9,635 bases of DNA from Thiotrichaceae bacterium (GCA_015494435.1 WGBH01000555.1:1-9635); one strand, 5' to 3'; shown: positions 1 through 5,388, counted from the stretch's first letter. Notes: generated by a model from the letters alone, not told the origin. A program made the numbers and translations.

Positions 1-62
1 AATATAGATTATTCACACATAATATATACTTTGTCAAAATATTACTAAGGCAGTTTAAAGTA

Positions 63-131
63 ATGATTTTACCCATATTGCGCTTATTGCGCTTATTGCG
101 CTTATTGCGCTTATTTTTCACTCCTGATTGA
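63..131 (+). other. 22-codon frame through the tandem repeat (doubtful small ORF)
   Basis: An ATG at 63 opens a 22-codon frame ending in TGA at 129-131. The protein would be mostly repeated Leu-Arg-Leu encoded by the 9-bp repeat. The only ribosome-site-like sequence is a weak AAGG about 11 bases upstream. The stop codon sits inside the 5' arm of the hairpin at 128-176. It could be a leader peptide, but the frame may simply be a by-product of the repeat. I do not treat it as an established gene. Confidence 0.15.
77..112. repeat. 9-bp tandem repeat, four exact copies
   Basis: Four perfect head-to-tail copies of ATTGCGCTT, followed by a partial fifth unit (ATT). The period is a multiple of three, so a reading frame through it is preserved when copy number changes. 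It lies inside a short frame (63-131) reading M-I-L-P-I then repeated L-R-L. It is a candidate variable-number repeat. No function can be read from it. Confidence 0.9.
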
Positions 132-195
132 AGCATCTCAAGAGGCGCATAGTCGCTAACGATTGAGATGCTTCAAACAGGGACAAAAGGGCAAG
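128..195. repeat. Structured repeat, copy A (13-bp hairpin plus conserved tail)
   Basis: Positions 128-140 (TTGAAGCATCTCA) and 164-176 (TGAGATGCTTCAA) are exact reverse complements, giving a 13-bp stem around a 23-base loop containing GGCGCATAGTC and ending in AACGA plus one base. The stem is followed by CAGGGACAAAAGGGCAAGT. Copy B at 304-376 repeats the loop core and tail, but its stem has a different sequence that still pairs perfectly. Differences that keep the pairing show the fold is what is conserved, as DNA or as RNA. I do not recognise the family. Confidence 0.75.
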
Positions 196-263
196 TATGT
201 ATATCTTTATTCAATGAAATAACAAAAAACGTACAATTCAAACGTCTTAGGGACATGCACGGA

Positions 264-281
264 ATAACTTCCCGAAGTTAT
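264..281. repeat. Small perfect hairpin inside the left inverted end
   Basis: ATAACTT (264-270), CCCG loop, AAGTTAT (275-281) form a perfect 7-bp hairpin. The same ATAACTTCCC can instead pair with GGGAAGTTAT at 386-395, so the local and long-range folds exclude each other. Confidence 0.6.
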
Positions 282-303
282 AACGCAAAATTTTTATTTC
301 AGA

Positions 304-376
304 TTGGATGAACTCATAAGGCGCATAGTCACTCTACGCAACGAATGAGTTCATCCAAGCTGGGATAAAAAGACAA
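304..376. repeat. Structured repeat, copy B (13-bp hairpin plus conserved tail)
   Basis: TTGGATGAACTCA (304-316) pairs exactly with TGAGTTCATCCAA (346-358) around a 29-base loop that contains GGCGCATAGTC and ends in AACGAA. It is followed by CTGGGATAAAAAGACAAGT, closely matching the tail of copy A. Both copies share the outer TTG and the inner CTCA/TGAG of the stem; the middle of the stem differs and is compensated on the other arm. The loop is six bases longer than in copy A. Confidence 0.75.
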
Positions 377-459
377 GTTAGAATAGGGAAGTTATTTCCT
401 GCACGTTCCTTACCGCATCATCCAAAATAGAGGACAATCCCGTCGCGGTTGTATAGCTA

Positions 460-470
460 AAGGAGGTGAT
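460..470 (+). promoter_or_regulatory. Near-perfect Shine-Dalgarno sequence without a clear gene
   Basis: AAGGAGGTGAT is complementary over 11 bases to the canonical 3' end of 16S rRNA, much stronger than most ribosome sites in this window. A small imperfect hairpin (434-452, ACAA/TTGT outer and CCG/CGG inner pairs) precedes it. The nearest usable start is GTG at 481, 10 bases after the match ends. Confidence 0.5.
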
Positions 471-480
471 TAAATAATCA

Positions 481-576
481 GTGTATAAATCAAAAATATC
501 GGCTTTATTCATAATCTCATCTTTTAGTATAAATTTTACTTACTGCGTAACATCAGTTATCAATAGCCCTTTTTAA
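481..576 (+). other. 31-codon hydrophobic frame after the strong ribosome site; possible gene remnant
   Basis: From a GTG start the frame gives Met-Tyr-Lys-Ser-Lys, then a hydrophobic stretch (ISALFIISSFSINFTYC) and a stop at 574-576. It resembles an export signal: short basic start, hydrophobic core, then small and polar residues. There is a faint likeness to the signal peptide of the sctC-like gene downstream (both read ALF..I..FSIN), but signal peptides converge easily. It could be a leader peptide, a tiny secreted or membrane protein, or the 5' remnant of a broken gene. No family is recognisable. Confidence 0.25.
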
Positions 577-644
577 AACCATCCATCATCATTATTCATA
601 AATTTATCTAGCAAGTTTTTCCCCTTTGATCATTTTTATGCAAG

Positions 645-673
645 TTTACAGCTCTCTGTTGGATTCTTACTCT
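645..673 (+). promoter_or_regulatory. Possible promoter for the T3SS cluster
   Basis: TTTACA (645-650) matches the sigma-70 -35 box at five of six bases and is followed after 17 bases by TACTCT (668-673), a weak -10 box. It lies about 50 bases before the preferred sctC start at 727. Such matches are common in A+T-rich DNA, so this is only a candidate. Confidence 0.2.
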
Positions 674-726
674 CTAAAATTCCAGCAGAATGTTAGTAAT
701 GGATGATACATAAAGGGAAAAATACA

Positions 727-1419
727 ATGAATTCATATCGTAAAAGACGATGCTTTATTTACGCTGCTCTATTTTCAATACTGTTTTCTATTAATACATC
801 AGCTGCAGAGCTTCCTTGGAGCAATAAGGTATATAGTCATTTTTCAGATCAAGAGCCGTTACCATCTTTGTTGGAAACATTGGCGACATCACAAAATACA
901 CAAATTTCTGTAGATGAAAACATAGAAGATGTGGTCAGTTTATATTTTAAAGAAAAAACAGCAAAAGCCATCTTTGAAGAATTAGTCAAAACACATGGTT
1001 TAATCTGGTACTACGATGGTGATGTACTTTACGTCTCTAAAAAGGATCAAATCCAGACGGGTTCAATCAATCTCAAATATCACACTACCAAAGAATTTGC
1101 CCAATCATTGCGTCAATTGGGTATTTTAGATGATCACTTCTATTGGAAGGAGGCAGAGCATGATAATACCGTCTATTTTAAAGGTCCCGAACGTTTCGTT
1201 AGCACTGTATTAAAAATGGCAAATGTGCTTGATAAAAAACCTTCTAAACCACGTATTTACAAATGGATTGATAAAAAGGGCATTCCCACCTTTAGCTCGA
1301 CCATGCCAAGTCATCTTAATAAAAGTAAGAATTTAGATTTAATTAATGTGGACCAAGGTGTTTCAGTGGTTGCAGATGAGGCTGAAATATCACGTTGGCT
1401 GGGCGATTTTTCAAAGTAA
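727..1419 (+). CDS. sctC: Short SctC-like protein: secretin N0/N1 domains with DUF4124-like tail, no barrel
   Basis: SctC normally forms the outer-membrane secretin ring of the injectisome and is about 500-700 residues long. This protein is 230 residues. It has a Sec signal (1-27: basic start, hydrophobic core, cleavage near TSA-A-ELPW), then a region typical of the SctC N0 domain (about 29-107, with GLIWYYDGDVLYVS) and N1 domain (about 110-170, with LGILDDHFYW and a V-x-F-x-GPERFV strand). It then ends in IYKWIDKKGIPTFSSTMP (177-194), a good match to the DUF4124 motif. No N3 or secretin barrel follows; only 112 bases separate it from sctD. ATG at 727 is preferred over ATG at 703 because AAAGGGA lies 8 bases upstream and the signal peptide then starts cleanly. 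It may be a periplasmic ring adaptor working with a separate secretin, or a truncated gene. Confidence 0.8.
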   Translation: MNSYRKRRCFIYAALFSILFSINTSAAELPWSNKVYSHFSDQEPLPSLLETLATSQNTQISVDENIEDVVSLYFKEKTAKAIFEELVKTHGLIWYYDGDVLYVSKKDQIQTGSINLKYHTTKEFAQSLRQLGILDDHFYWKEAEHDNTVYFKGPERFVSTVLKMANVLDKKPSKPRIYKWIDKKGIPTFSSTMPSHLNKSKNLDLINVDQGVSVVADEAEISRWLGDFSK

Positions 1420-1476
1420 TATTAATTATTTATGACTTTATTATAAGCGTTTTATAGATGCCTTTTATCAGGAAAT

Positions 1477-1506
1477 ACCATCCATCAATTAATATGTTTT
1501 TATAAT
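1477..1506 (+). promoter_or_regulatory. Possible activator-dependent promoter before sctD
   Basis: TATAAT at 1501-1506 is a perfect -10 box. The -35 position (1478-1483) is not consensus but falls within ACCATCCATCA (1477-1487), an 11-mer also present upstream of sctC at 578-588. A shared activator box replacing the -35 element would fit, but an 11-base repeat can occur by chance in a window this size. Confidence 0.3.
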
Positions 1507-1531
1507 AAAATTACAAAAGGATATATAAACA

Positions 1532-2812
1532 ATGGCAACGAAAGACAAGCCTTATTCTCTGCGAGTTTTATCAGGAGAGAACACTGGAGCTCAGATAGCG
1601 CTTGAACCTAATATCCCTGTTGTAGTAGGAAAATCAGCGACTTGTAATGTCATTTTTAATAATGAAGATGTTGCAGATAGGCATATTAAATTAGTGCTAT
1701 CTAACGGTAAAGTGCGTTTACGCCCTTTGGCTCAGCCTGTCTATATTGAAGGCAAAGATATTGGTTTGCATGATGCGACTTTACTCCCTTATCAATTAGT
1801 TACGATTGGTAAAGTAGGCTTTGCAATTGGTGATGGCAGTGGACAATGGCCAAGAGTCGATGCAGAAGGTAAACGCTATCCATTAGCTTTAGAAGGAGGT
1901 TCGACTAAAAGCAATCGCAGTGGATGGAAGAAGTTGCTTTTCTGGTTAGGGCTTGCCTTGTTAATTGTTGCTAACGCAAATTATTTTAGTCGCAACCAAG
2001 GAGGATTATTTAGTTTATTTGGTCTAAAAGATACAGTAGAACAGCAAGTTTATAGTGCCATTGGTGATGCAGATGTGTCTGATATTGTTGTTTCTAAAAC
2101 GCCTTCTGGGCGGATAAAAGTAAGTGGCTATGTTGAAACCAATGAACAAAAGCAACGTCTAGTCCGTAATATTTTACGTATCAGAGGCAATATTTCACAC
2201 AATGTTTGGGTTAATTCTAATATTGAAAACAATGCTTTGTTAATTGCGCAAACATTGGGCGAAGAGCAGATTCACTTTTCCTCCAAAGGGAATGGTGTAC
2301 TTTATGCCTCAGGCTATATACAAAGCCAAGCGGATTGGATAAAGCTAAGAGGTAATATTTTAGAAGATGTAGAAGGTATTGAGGTTATTAATGATGTACA
2401 AGTTAAACCTGTTTTAGAACGATTAAAAGGAGCACTTCAAGAACAAGACTTATCGGAACACATAAATTTACGCCAAAAAGATAATCAATTTATTGTTTCT
2501 GGTCAACCAACACAAACACAGATAAAGCAATGGCATAAGTTATTGAATCAGATCATAAGACCTGTGAATGGTTATTGGCAGGTAGTGGAAGATTTTTCTA
2601 TTGCTAAAACCAAAGAATTTAAGCTTTCTTTAAGGAGTGTCAGTATCGGAGAAATACCGTTTATCGTTTCAAAAGATGGTAATAAGTATTTAGAAGGCGC
2701 GCATTTAGGCGAAGGCTATTATATTAAAAAGATCATGGTGGATAAAGTTCTACTTCAACATAAGGGTATAGAAATGCCCGTCTATTTTGGAAAAAAAGGT
2801 GATTCAAAATGA
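1532..2812 (+). CDS. sctD: T3SS inner-membrane ring protein SctD (YscD family)
   Basis: SctD forms the outer of the two inner-membrane rings of the injectisome, linking the cytoplasmic sorting platform to the periplasmic ring and secretin. The 426-residue protein has the expected layout: an N-terminal cytoplasmic FHA-like domain (about 7-105, with VVVGKSATCNVIF and VADRHIKLVL), one membrane helix (about 134-150, LLFWLGLALLIVANANY), then a periplasmic part with repeated ring-building, BON-like modules (about 166-295) and a C-terminal module (about 362-420, with SVSIGEIPFIV and LGEGYYIKKI). The length is normal for the YscD type. AAAAGGA at 1515-1521 supports the ATG. The stop overlaps the next start as ATGA, indicating translational coupling to the yscE-like gene. 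The gene is intact. Confidence 0.93.
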   Translation: MATKDKPYSLRVLSGENTGAQIALEPNIPVVVGKSATCNVIFNNEDVADRHIKLVLSNGKVRLRPLAQPVYIEGKDIGLHDATLLPYQLVTIGKVGFAIGDGSGQWPRVDAEGKRYPLALEGGSTKSNRSGWKKLLFWLGLALLIVANANYFSRNQGGLFSLFGLKDTVEQQVYSAIGDADVSDIVVSKTPSGRIKVSGYVETNEQKQRLVRNILRIRGNISHNVWVNSNIENNALLIAQTLGEEQIHFSSKGNGVLYASGYIQSQADWIKLRGNILEDVEGIEVINDVQVKPVLERLKGALQEQDLSEHINLRQKDNQFIVSGQPTQTQIKQWHKLLNQIIRPVNGYWQVVEDFSIAKTKEFKLSLRSVSIGEIPFIVSKDGNKYLEGAHLGEGYYIKKIMVDKVLLQHKGIEMPVYFGKKGDSK

Positions 2813-3006
2813 TGCTAGATATTGAGCGAGACCTACAAGAAGACACAACAGGTGAATATAAAAAAAGTGTCCTGCTTAAATTAAGAAATACAAGTGCAGA
2901 GGCTCGTAATAAATTGAATCAAGGTCTAGTACCTGATGAATATGAGAAAATTAGTAAATTATTACAAGCATTGGAAGCAAGTATAAAGATAGTTGAACAA
3001 TATTAG
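2809..3006 (+). CDS. yscE: YscE-like needle co-chaperone
   Basis: YscE/PscE proteins are small helical cytoplasmic proteins that pair with the TPR chaperone YscG/PscG to hold needle monomers unassembled before secretion. This protein has 65 residues, within the family's usual size, and reads as two amphipathic helices: about 15-38 (YKKSVLLKLRNTSAEARNKL) and about 43-63 (DEYEKISKLLQALEASIKIV), joined by a short turn with GLVPDEY. That helix-turn-helix pattern and the position between sctD and the needle gene are typical of the family. The start overlaps the sctD stop by four bases; a second ATG directly follows, and AAAAAGGTGA just upstream could serve either. Confidence 0.75.
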   Translation: MMLDIERDLQEDTTGEYKKSVLLKLRNTSAEARNKLNQGLVPDEYEKISKLLQALEASIKIVEQY

Positions 3007-3086
3007 CAGGCTATCCAAGTTTTTTTGTAGTGACGCACTGCAGTTATTAATGAGCAAGATAGCTCTATTTTAAAATTCCTTGCGTT

Positions 3087-3104
3087 AATGTCATTGATGA
3101 CATT
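3087..3104. promoter_or_regulatory. Perfect palindrome upstream of sctF
   Basis: AATGTCA, TTGA, TGACATT: a perfect 7-bp inverted repeat with a 4-base spacer, about 40 bases before the sctF start, in the 137-base gap after the yscE-like gene. It could be an operator for a dimeric regulator or an mRNA hairpin tuning filament expression. No T run follows it, so it is not a typical terminator. A weaker GAGC/GCTC pair lies at 3052-3065. Confidence 0.35.
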
Positions 3105-3128
3105 GGGAATATTTATCATTGTAACTTA

Positions 3129-3136
3129 TAAGGAGA
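3129..3136 (+). promoter_or_regulatory. Strong ribosome binding site of sctF
   Basis: TAAGGAGA ends 7 bases before the ATG at 3144. It is the strongest ribosome site within the T3SS cluster, in keeping with a filament subunit that is needed in many copies. Confidence 0.75.
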
Positions 3137-3143
3137 TCATACA

Positions 3144-3377
3144 ATGCAAACAGGTACAGGCGGAGCAGCAGGCGGAGCAAGTGGTGCAACGACTATGGCT
3201 GAATTGATAGCTGAGCAAAAAGCTAATCAGCTAGAAACAATGAAGTTTCAGTCTGAGAGCGGAAAATTGCAAAGGGAATTTATGGCACATGCAGCCGCAG
3301 AAAAAAATAAGACAGCCATGTCCCAGAATATCAATGCCCTTGTTAATGCCGAATCTCAAGCAGCCGCTAGAGCTTAA
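3144..3377 (+). CDS. sctF: Probable T3SS needle/filament subunit (divergent SctF)
   Basis: Assigned mainly by position (between the yscE-like and yscG-like chaperone genes, where sctF lies in Yersinia/Pseudomonas-type clusters), size (77 residues; needles are about 70-90) and strong ribosome site. The protein starts with a Gly/Ala/Thr/Ser-rich flexible segment (1-17) followed by a long, nearly continuous helix-forming stretch (about 18-75). It has no Pro, Trp, Tyr or Cys, so it lacks the proline turn of YscF/PrgI/MxiH needles; in composition it is closer to a Hrp-type pilin. Residues 20-33 (ELIAEQKANQLETM) nearly match residues 137-150 of the probable rod protein encoded at 4043-4621. Sequence alone would not identify it; a secreted substrate or tip component is the main alternative. 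Confidence 0.6.
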   Translation: MQTGTGGAAGGASGATTMAELIAEQKANQLETMKFQSESGKLQREFMAHAAAEKNKTAMSQNINALVNAESQAAARA

Positions 3378-3393
3378 GCTTAACTAGAAAAAT

Positions 3394-3433
3394 TAGAGAG
3401 AGGGAACAAACAAATGTTTGCTCTTTCTCTCTA
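3394..3433 (+). promoter_or_regulatory. Strong mRNA hairpin between sctF and the yscG-like gene
   Basis: AGAGAGAGGGAACAAAC (3395-3411) pairs with GTTTGCTCTTTCTCTCT (3416-3432) around an AAAT loop, with two G-U pairs and a single A-C mismatch; 3394/3433 add one more pair. It begins 17 bases after the sctF stop. No clean run of T follows, so it is more likely a 3' stabiliser or partial attenuator raising filament transcript over the downstream genes than a full terminator. The rest of the gap to 3590 shows nothing gene-like. Confidence 0.65.
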
Positions 3434-3590
3434 TAGTTCTTTCAGAGAAATAATTTCCATAGAGACGGAAGTTTAATCTTACAAAACGAGCTTAACGCCT
3501 TAATGATCAGAGTATTTTACAGGTGAATGTCTCTAGAAAACACCTTTAACAAAGTTTGTAATTGAAACAAAAACAAAGAGATTGAAACGT

Positions 3591-3974
3591 ATGAAAATTA
3601 GTGGTGATGTAGTTCAGTTATTGTCCCAAATCGGTTATTTAGCTTGTTTGAAAGGGAATGTACACGATGGGCAGATGATTATGGACAGTGTTGAAATGAA
3701 TAGTACAAATCATCCTTCAACATTGATTGGGGTTGCTATCTCTCGTATCTATGCAAACCAATATGCTGAAGCAATACATACCTTAAATGAGGTACTAGTG
3801 ATAGATTCTGATAATATGACGGCAAAGACATTTTTGGGTATTGCACTTAGCGAATCAGGGCAATCAGAGGATGCCTTTTTATTATTTAAAGAAATAGTAG
3901 AAAAGGGCAATGCTGATAATAGAGCTATTGCTAGCTTTTACCTAGGTGAAATGGATGTAGTCAATACAAAGTAA
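3591..3974 (+). CDS. yscG: YscG-like TPR chaperone for the needle subunit
   Basis: YscG/PscG chaperones are small TPR-fold proteins of about 115-130 residues that wrap the C-terminal helix of the needle protein in the cytoplasm. This 127-residue protein is all-helical with TPR-like pairs at about 43-75 (ending AEAIHTLNEVLVIDSDN) and 76-108 (AKTFLGIALSESGQSEDAFLLF), preceded by an N-terminal helical pair (about 5-37). No signal or membrane segment is present. A TTG at 3582 would add three residues, but the purine-rich AAAGAG (3575-3580) is only one base from it and ten from the ATG at 3591, which I prefer. Position between sctF and sctI matches the Yersinia order. It could also be described as an HrpB1/generic TPR T3SS chaperone. 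Confidence 0.68.
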   Translation: MKISGDVVQLLSQIGYLACLKGNVHDGQMIMDSVEMNSTNHPSTLIGVAISRIYANQYAEAIHTLNEVLVIDSDNMTAKTFLGIALSESGQSEDAFLLFKEIVEKGNADNRAIASFYLGEMDVVNTK

Positions 3975-4042
3975 TGTTTACTTTTTTTAGATGTTTGGTA
4001 TCGAGTTTATTTCCTAAAAAATAAAGTACGGAGAACATAAAA

Positions 4043-4621
4043 ATGCTTGAAAATGCTGTGCCAGTGATTCTTAGTCATGGAGGGGGTATCCAAACAGCAC
4101 AATATCCACTCCAAAAAGCTGATGAACAGGATGTATTAAAATTTCAATTGGAGTTAGGAGCAAATTCAAAAGTACCTCCTATTTTTGAAGTGACAAATAA
4201 GGAAGTCGACATACTCGAAAATGATAAAGGTGTCCTTGGTTTAATTAAGAATATGGACTCTGATTATCATCAAGTATTAAGCAATATGAAGGAGCTTAGA
4301 AATTCGACAACGTATCTTAAATTTAAAGCTTTTGAATCAAAGGGAGCAAAAGACGAGGTAGTAAGAACTCAATATTCAAGCAATATGATAGGTGGGGATA
4401 GCGTTCGTACCTCAAGTGATATTCATCATAATGATCGCTCTGTGTATAAGGAATTATTAGCTGATCAAAAGGAAAATCAAATAAAAACAATGGAAATGAT
4501 GCATGATTTTAGCAATAAAACAATTTCTCACCTAATGTTCATGAGCCATATTAAAGTCATTGGTACTGCCGTTACTCAAGTAAGTCAAGGATTTAAAACT
4601 TTATTCCGCTCTTCTGGTTAA
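4043..4621 (+). CDS. sctI: Probable inner rod protein SctI (YscI/HrpB2-like), extended
   Basis: SctI forms the inner rod or adapter that anchors the needle to the export gate. Position just before sctJ is the classical place. Supporting sequence: an early ADEQDVLKFQLEL segment (26-38), resembling the acidic-Asp-Val-x-x-Phe motif near the start of many SctI proteins, and a C-terminal helix (about 160-188, SHLMFMSHIKVIGTAVTQVSQ) of the type that packs in the rod. At 192 residues it is longer than usual (about 80-145), with a poorly conserved polar middle (about 40-130). Residues 137-150 (ELLADQKENQIKTM) nearly match the sctF product. CGGAGA at 4029-4034 supports the ATG. No signal peptide, as expected for a substrate of the T3SS itself. 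Identification rests on context plus the two end motifs. Confidence 0.65.
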   Translation: MLENAVPVILSHGGGIQTAQYPLQKADEQDVLKFQLELGANSKVPPIFEVTNKEVDILENDKGVLGLIKNMDSDYHQVLSNMKELRNSTTYLKFKAFESKGAKDEVVRTQYSSNMIGGDSVRTSSDIHHNDRSVYKELLADQKENQIKTMEMMHDFSNKTISHLMFMSHIKVIGTAVTQVSQGFKTLFRSSG

Positions 4622-4771
4622 CTCATTAACTCATAGCTATTTTTTAAGCTGCCGTTTAAATCAACATTCTTTGCAGTCATCGGAAAACATAAGTCTTTAG
4701 CCTTTCAATATGCTGATAATACCCGCAATCGAAGTAAAAAATAGTCAAAATAAAGCTAAACGGGTTTAAAA

Positions 4772-5386
4772 ATGAAAACTATAAACAAGGTTACTAAATT
4801 AATATTAGCCTTTATCTTTGGGCTACTTTTATCAGGCTGTCAAATGGAGCTTTACAGTAATTTATCAGAAAACGATGTGAATAATATGCTTTCCATTATG
4901 CTCAGTAATGGTATTGATTCTGAAAAAGTAAAAGACAAAAAAAGCAAAGCCTACGCTTTAATGATTGATAAAAGTAAAATCCCAGAAGCGATTGGTTTAT
5001 TAAAAGAACATGGCTATCCACGCGAAAAAGTAACGGGTGTGCAGGAGCTGTTTAAAAAAGAAGGGCTAGTCTCTTCCCCAATGGAAGAACGAGTACGCTA
5101 TATTTATGCACTTTCGCAAAGTGTTCAAGAAACCCTGTCACAAATAGACGGTGTCTTAACCGCTCGGGTTCATATTGTTATGCCAGAAAATAATCCATTT
5201 GCAGATACCATAAAGCCCTCCTCCGCCTCTGTTTTTATTAAATATAATCCTTCTTCTAATATTAAAAATATTAAATCAAAAATTAAATTGATTGTTGAAA
5301 AGAGCATTGAAGGACTTAGCTATGAAAAAGTTTCTGTGGTTATGTTACCCGCACAACTTTCTTACACAACTAGGAATGATAGATAG
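4772..5386 (+). CDS. sctJ: T3SS inner-membrane ring lipoprotein SctJ (YscJ/PrgK/FliF-like)
   Basis: SctJ forms the inner of the two inner-membrane rings. The N-terminus is a lipoprotein signal ending in the lipobox LSGC (Cys23 is the lipidation site). The first ring-building domain (about 26-76, starting MELYSNLSENDVNNML) and second (about 106-195) are joined by the typical linker VTGVQELFKKEGLVSSPMEERVRY; DGVLTARVHIVMPE (127-140) is a family hallmark. At 204 residues it ends right after the second domain and has no C-terminal membrane helix, unlike YscJ or PrgK; EscJ-type members also lack it. The ribosome site is weak (CGGG at 4761-4764). A 150-base gap precedes it, while sctK begins two bases after its stop, so sctJ-sctK-sctL form a tight unit. 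Confidence 0.95.
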   Translation: MKTINKVTKLILAFIFGLLLSGCQMELYSNLSENDVNNMLSIMLSNGIDSEKVKDKKSKAYALMIDKSKIPEAIGLLKEHGYPREKVTGVQELFKKEGLVSSPMEERVRYIYALSQSVQETLSQIDGVLTARVHIVMPENNPFADTIKPSSASVFIKYNPSSNIKNIKSKIKLIVEKSIEGLSYEKVSVVMLPAQLSYTTRNDR

Positions 5387-5388
5387 TT

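Larger units (their letters stand above)
247..412. mobile_element. MITE-like element with 27-bp imperfect terminal inverted repeats
   Basis: The left end (247-273) and the reverse complement of the right end (386-412) agree at about 22 of 27 positions, with an unbroken match over the inner AATAACTTCCC. The enclosed DNA is too short for a transposase and has no frame of note. Structured repeat copy B lies almost exactly in its centre, so the whole element could fold into one long hairpin. I see no clear target-site duplication outside the ends. It may be a non-autonomous transposon relic or a single large structured element; I cannot name a parent insertion sequence. Confidence 0.5.

Noticed and set aside
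77..376. A CRISPR array
   Set aside because: The 9-bp repeats have no spacers, and the two hairpin copies are only two, unequal and separated by an inverted-end element; no cas gene is present.
457..472. The ribosome-site sequence as an inverted 3' end of a 16S rRNA gene
   Set aside because: Its reverse complement includes ATCACCTCCTT, but the adjoining bases do not match the expected GCGGTTGG... end of 16S and no rRNA sequence follows.
703..726. Upstream ATG giving the SctC-like protein eight more residues
   Set aside because: No ribosome site precedes 703, while AAAGGGA lies at a good distance from the ATG at 727 and the signal peptide then begins normally.
4618..4633. Direct repeat TTAACTCA twice at the end of sctI
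   Set aside because: Only two 8-base copies across a stop codon; easily explained by chance or slippage and without further context.
4652..4763. CCGTTTA/TAAACGG complement across the gap before sctJ as a regulatory stem
   Set aside because: Only seven pairs at about 100 bases' distance; not enough to support a structure.
4772..5386. SctJ as a truncated gene
   Set aside because: It lacks the C-terminal membrane helix, but both ring domains and the lipobox are complete and EscJ-type members naturally lack that helix.
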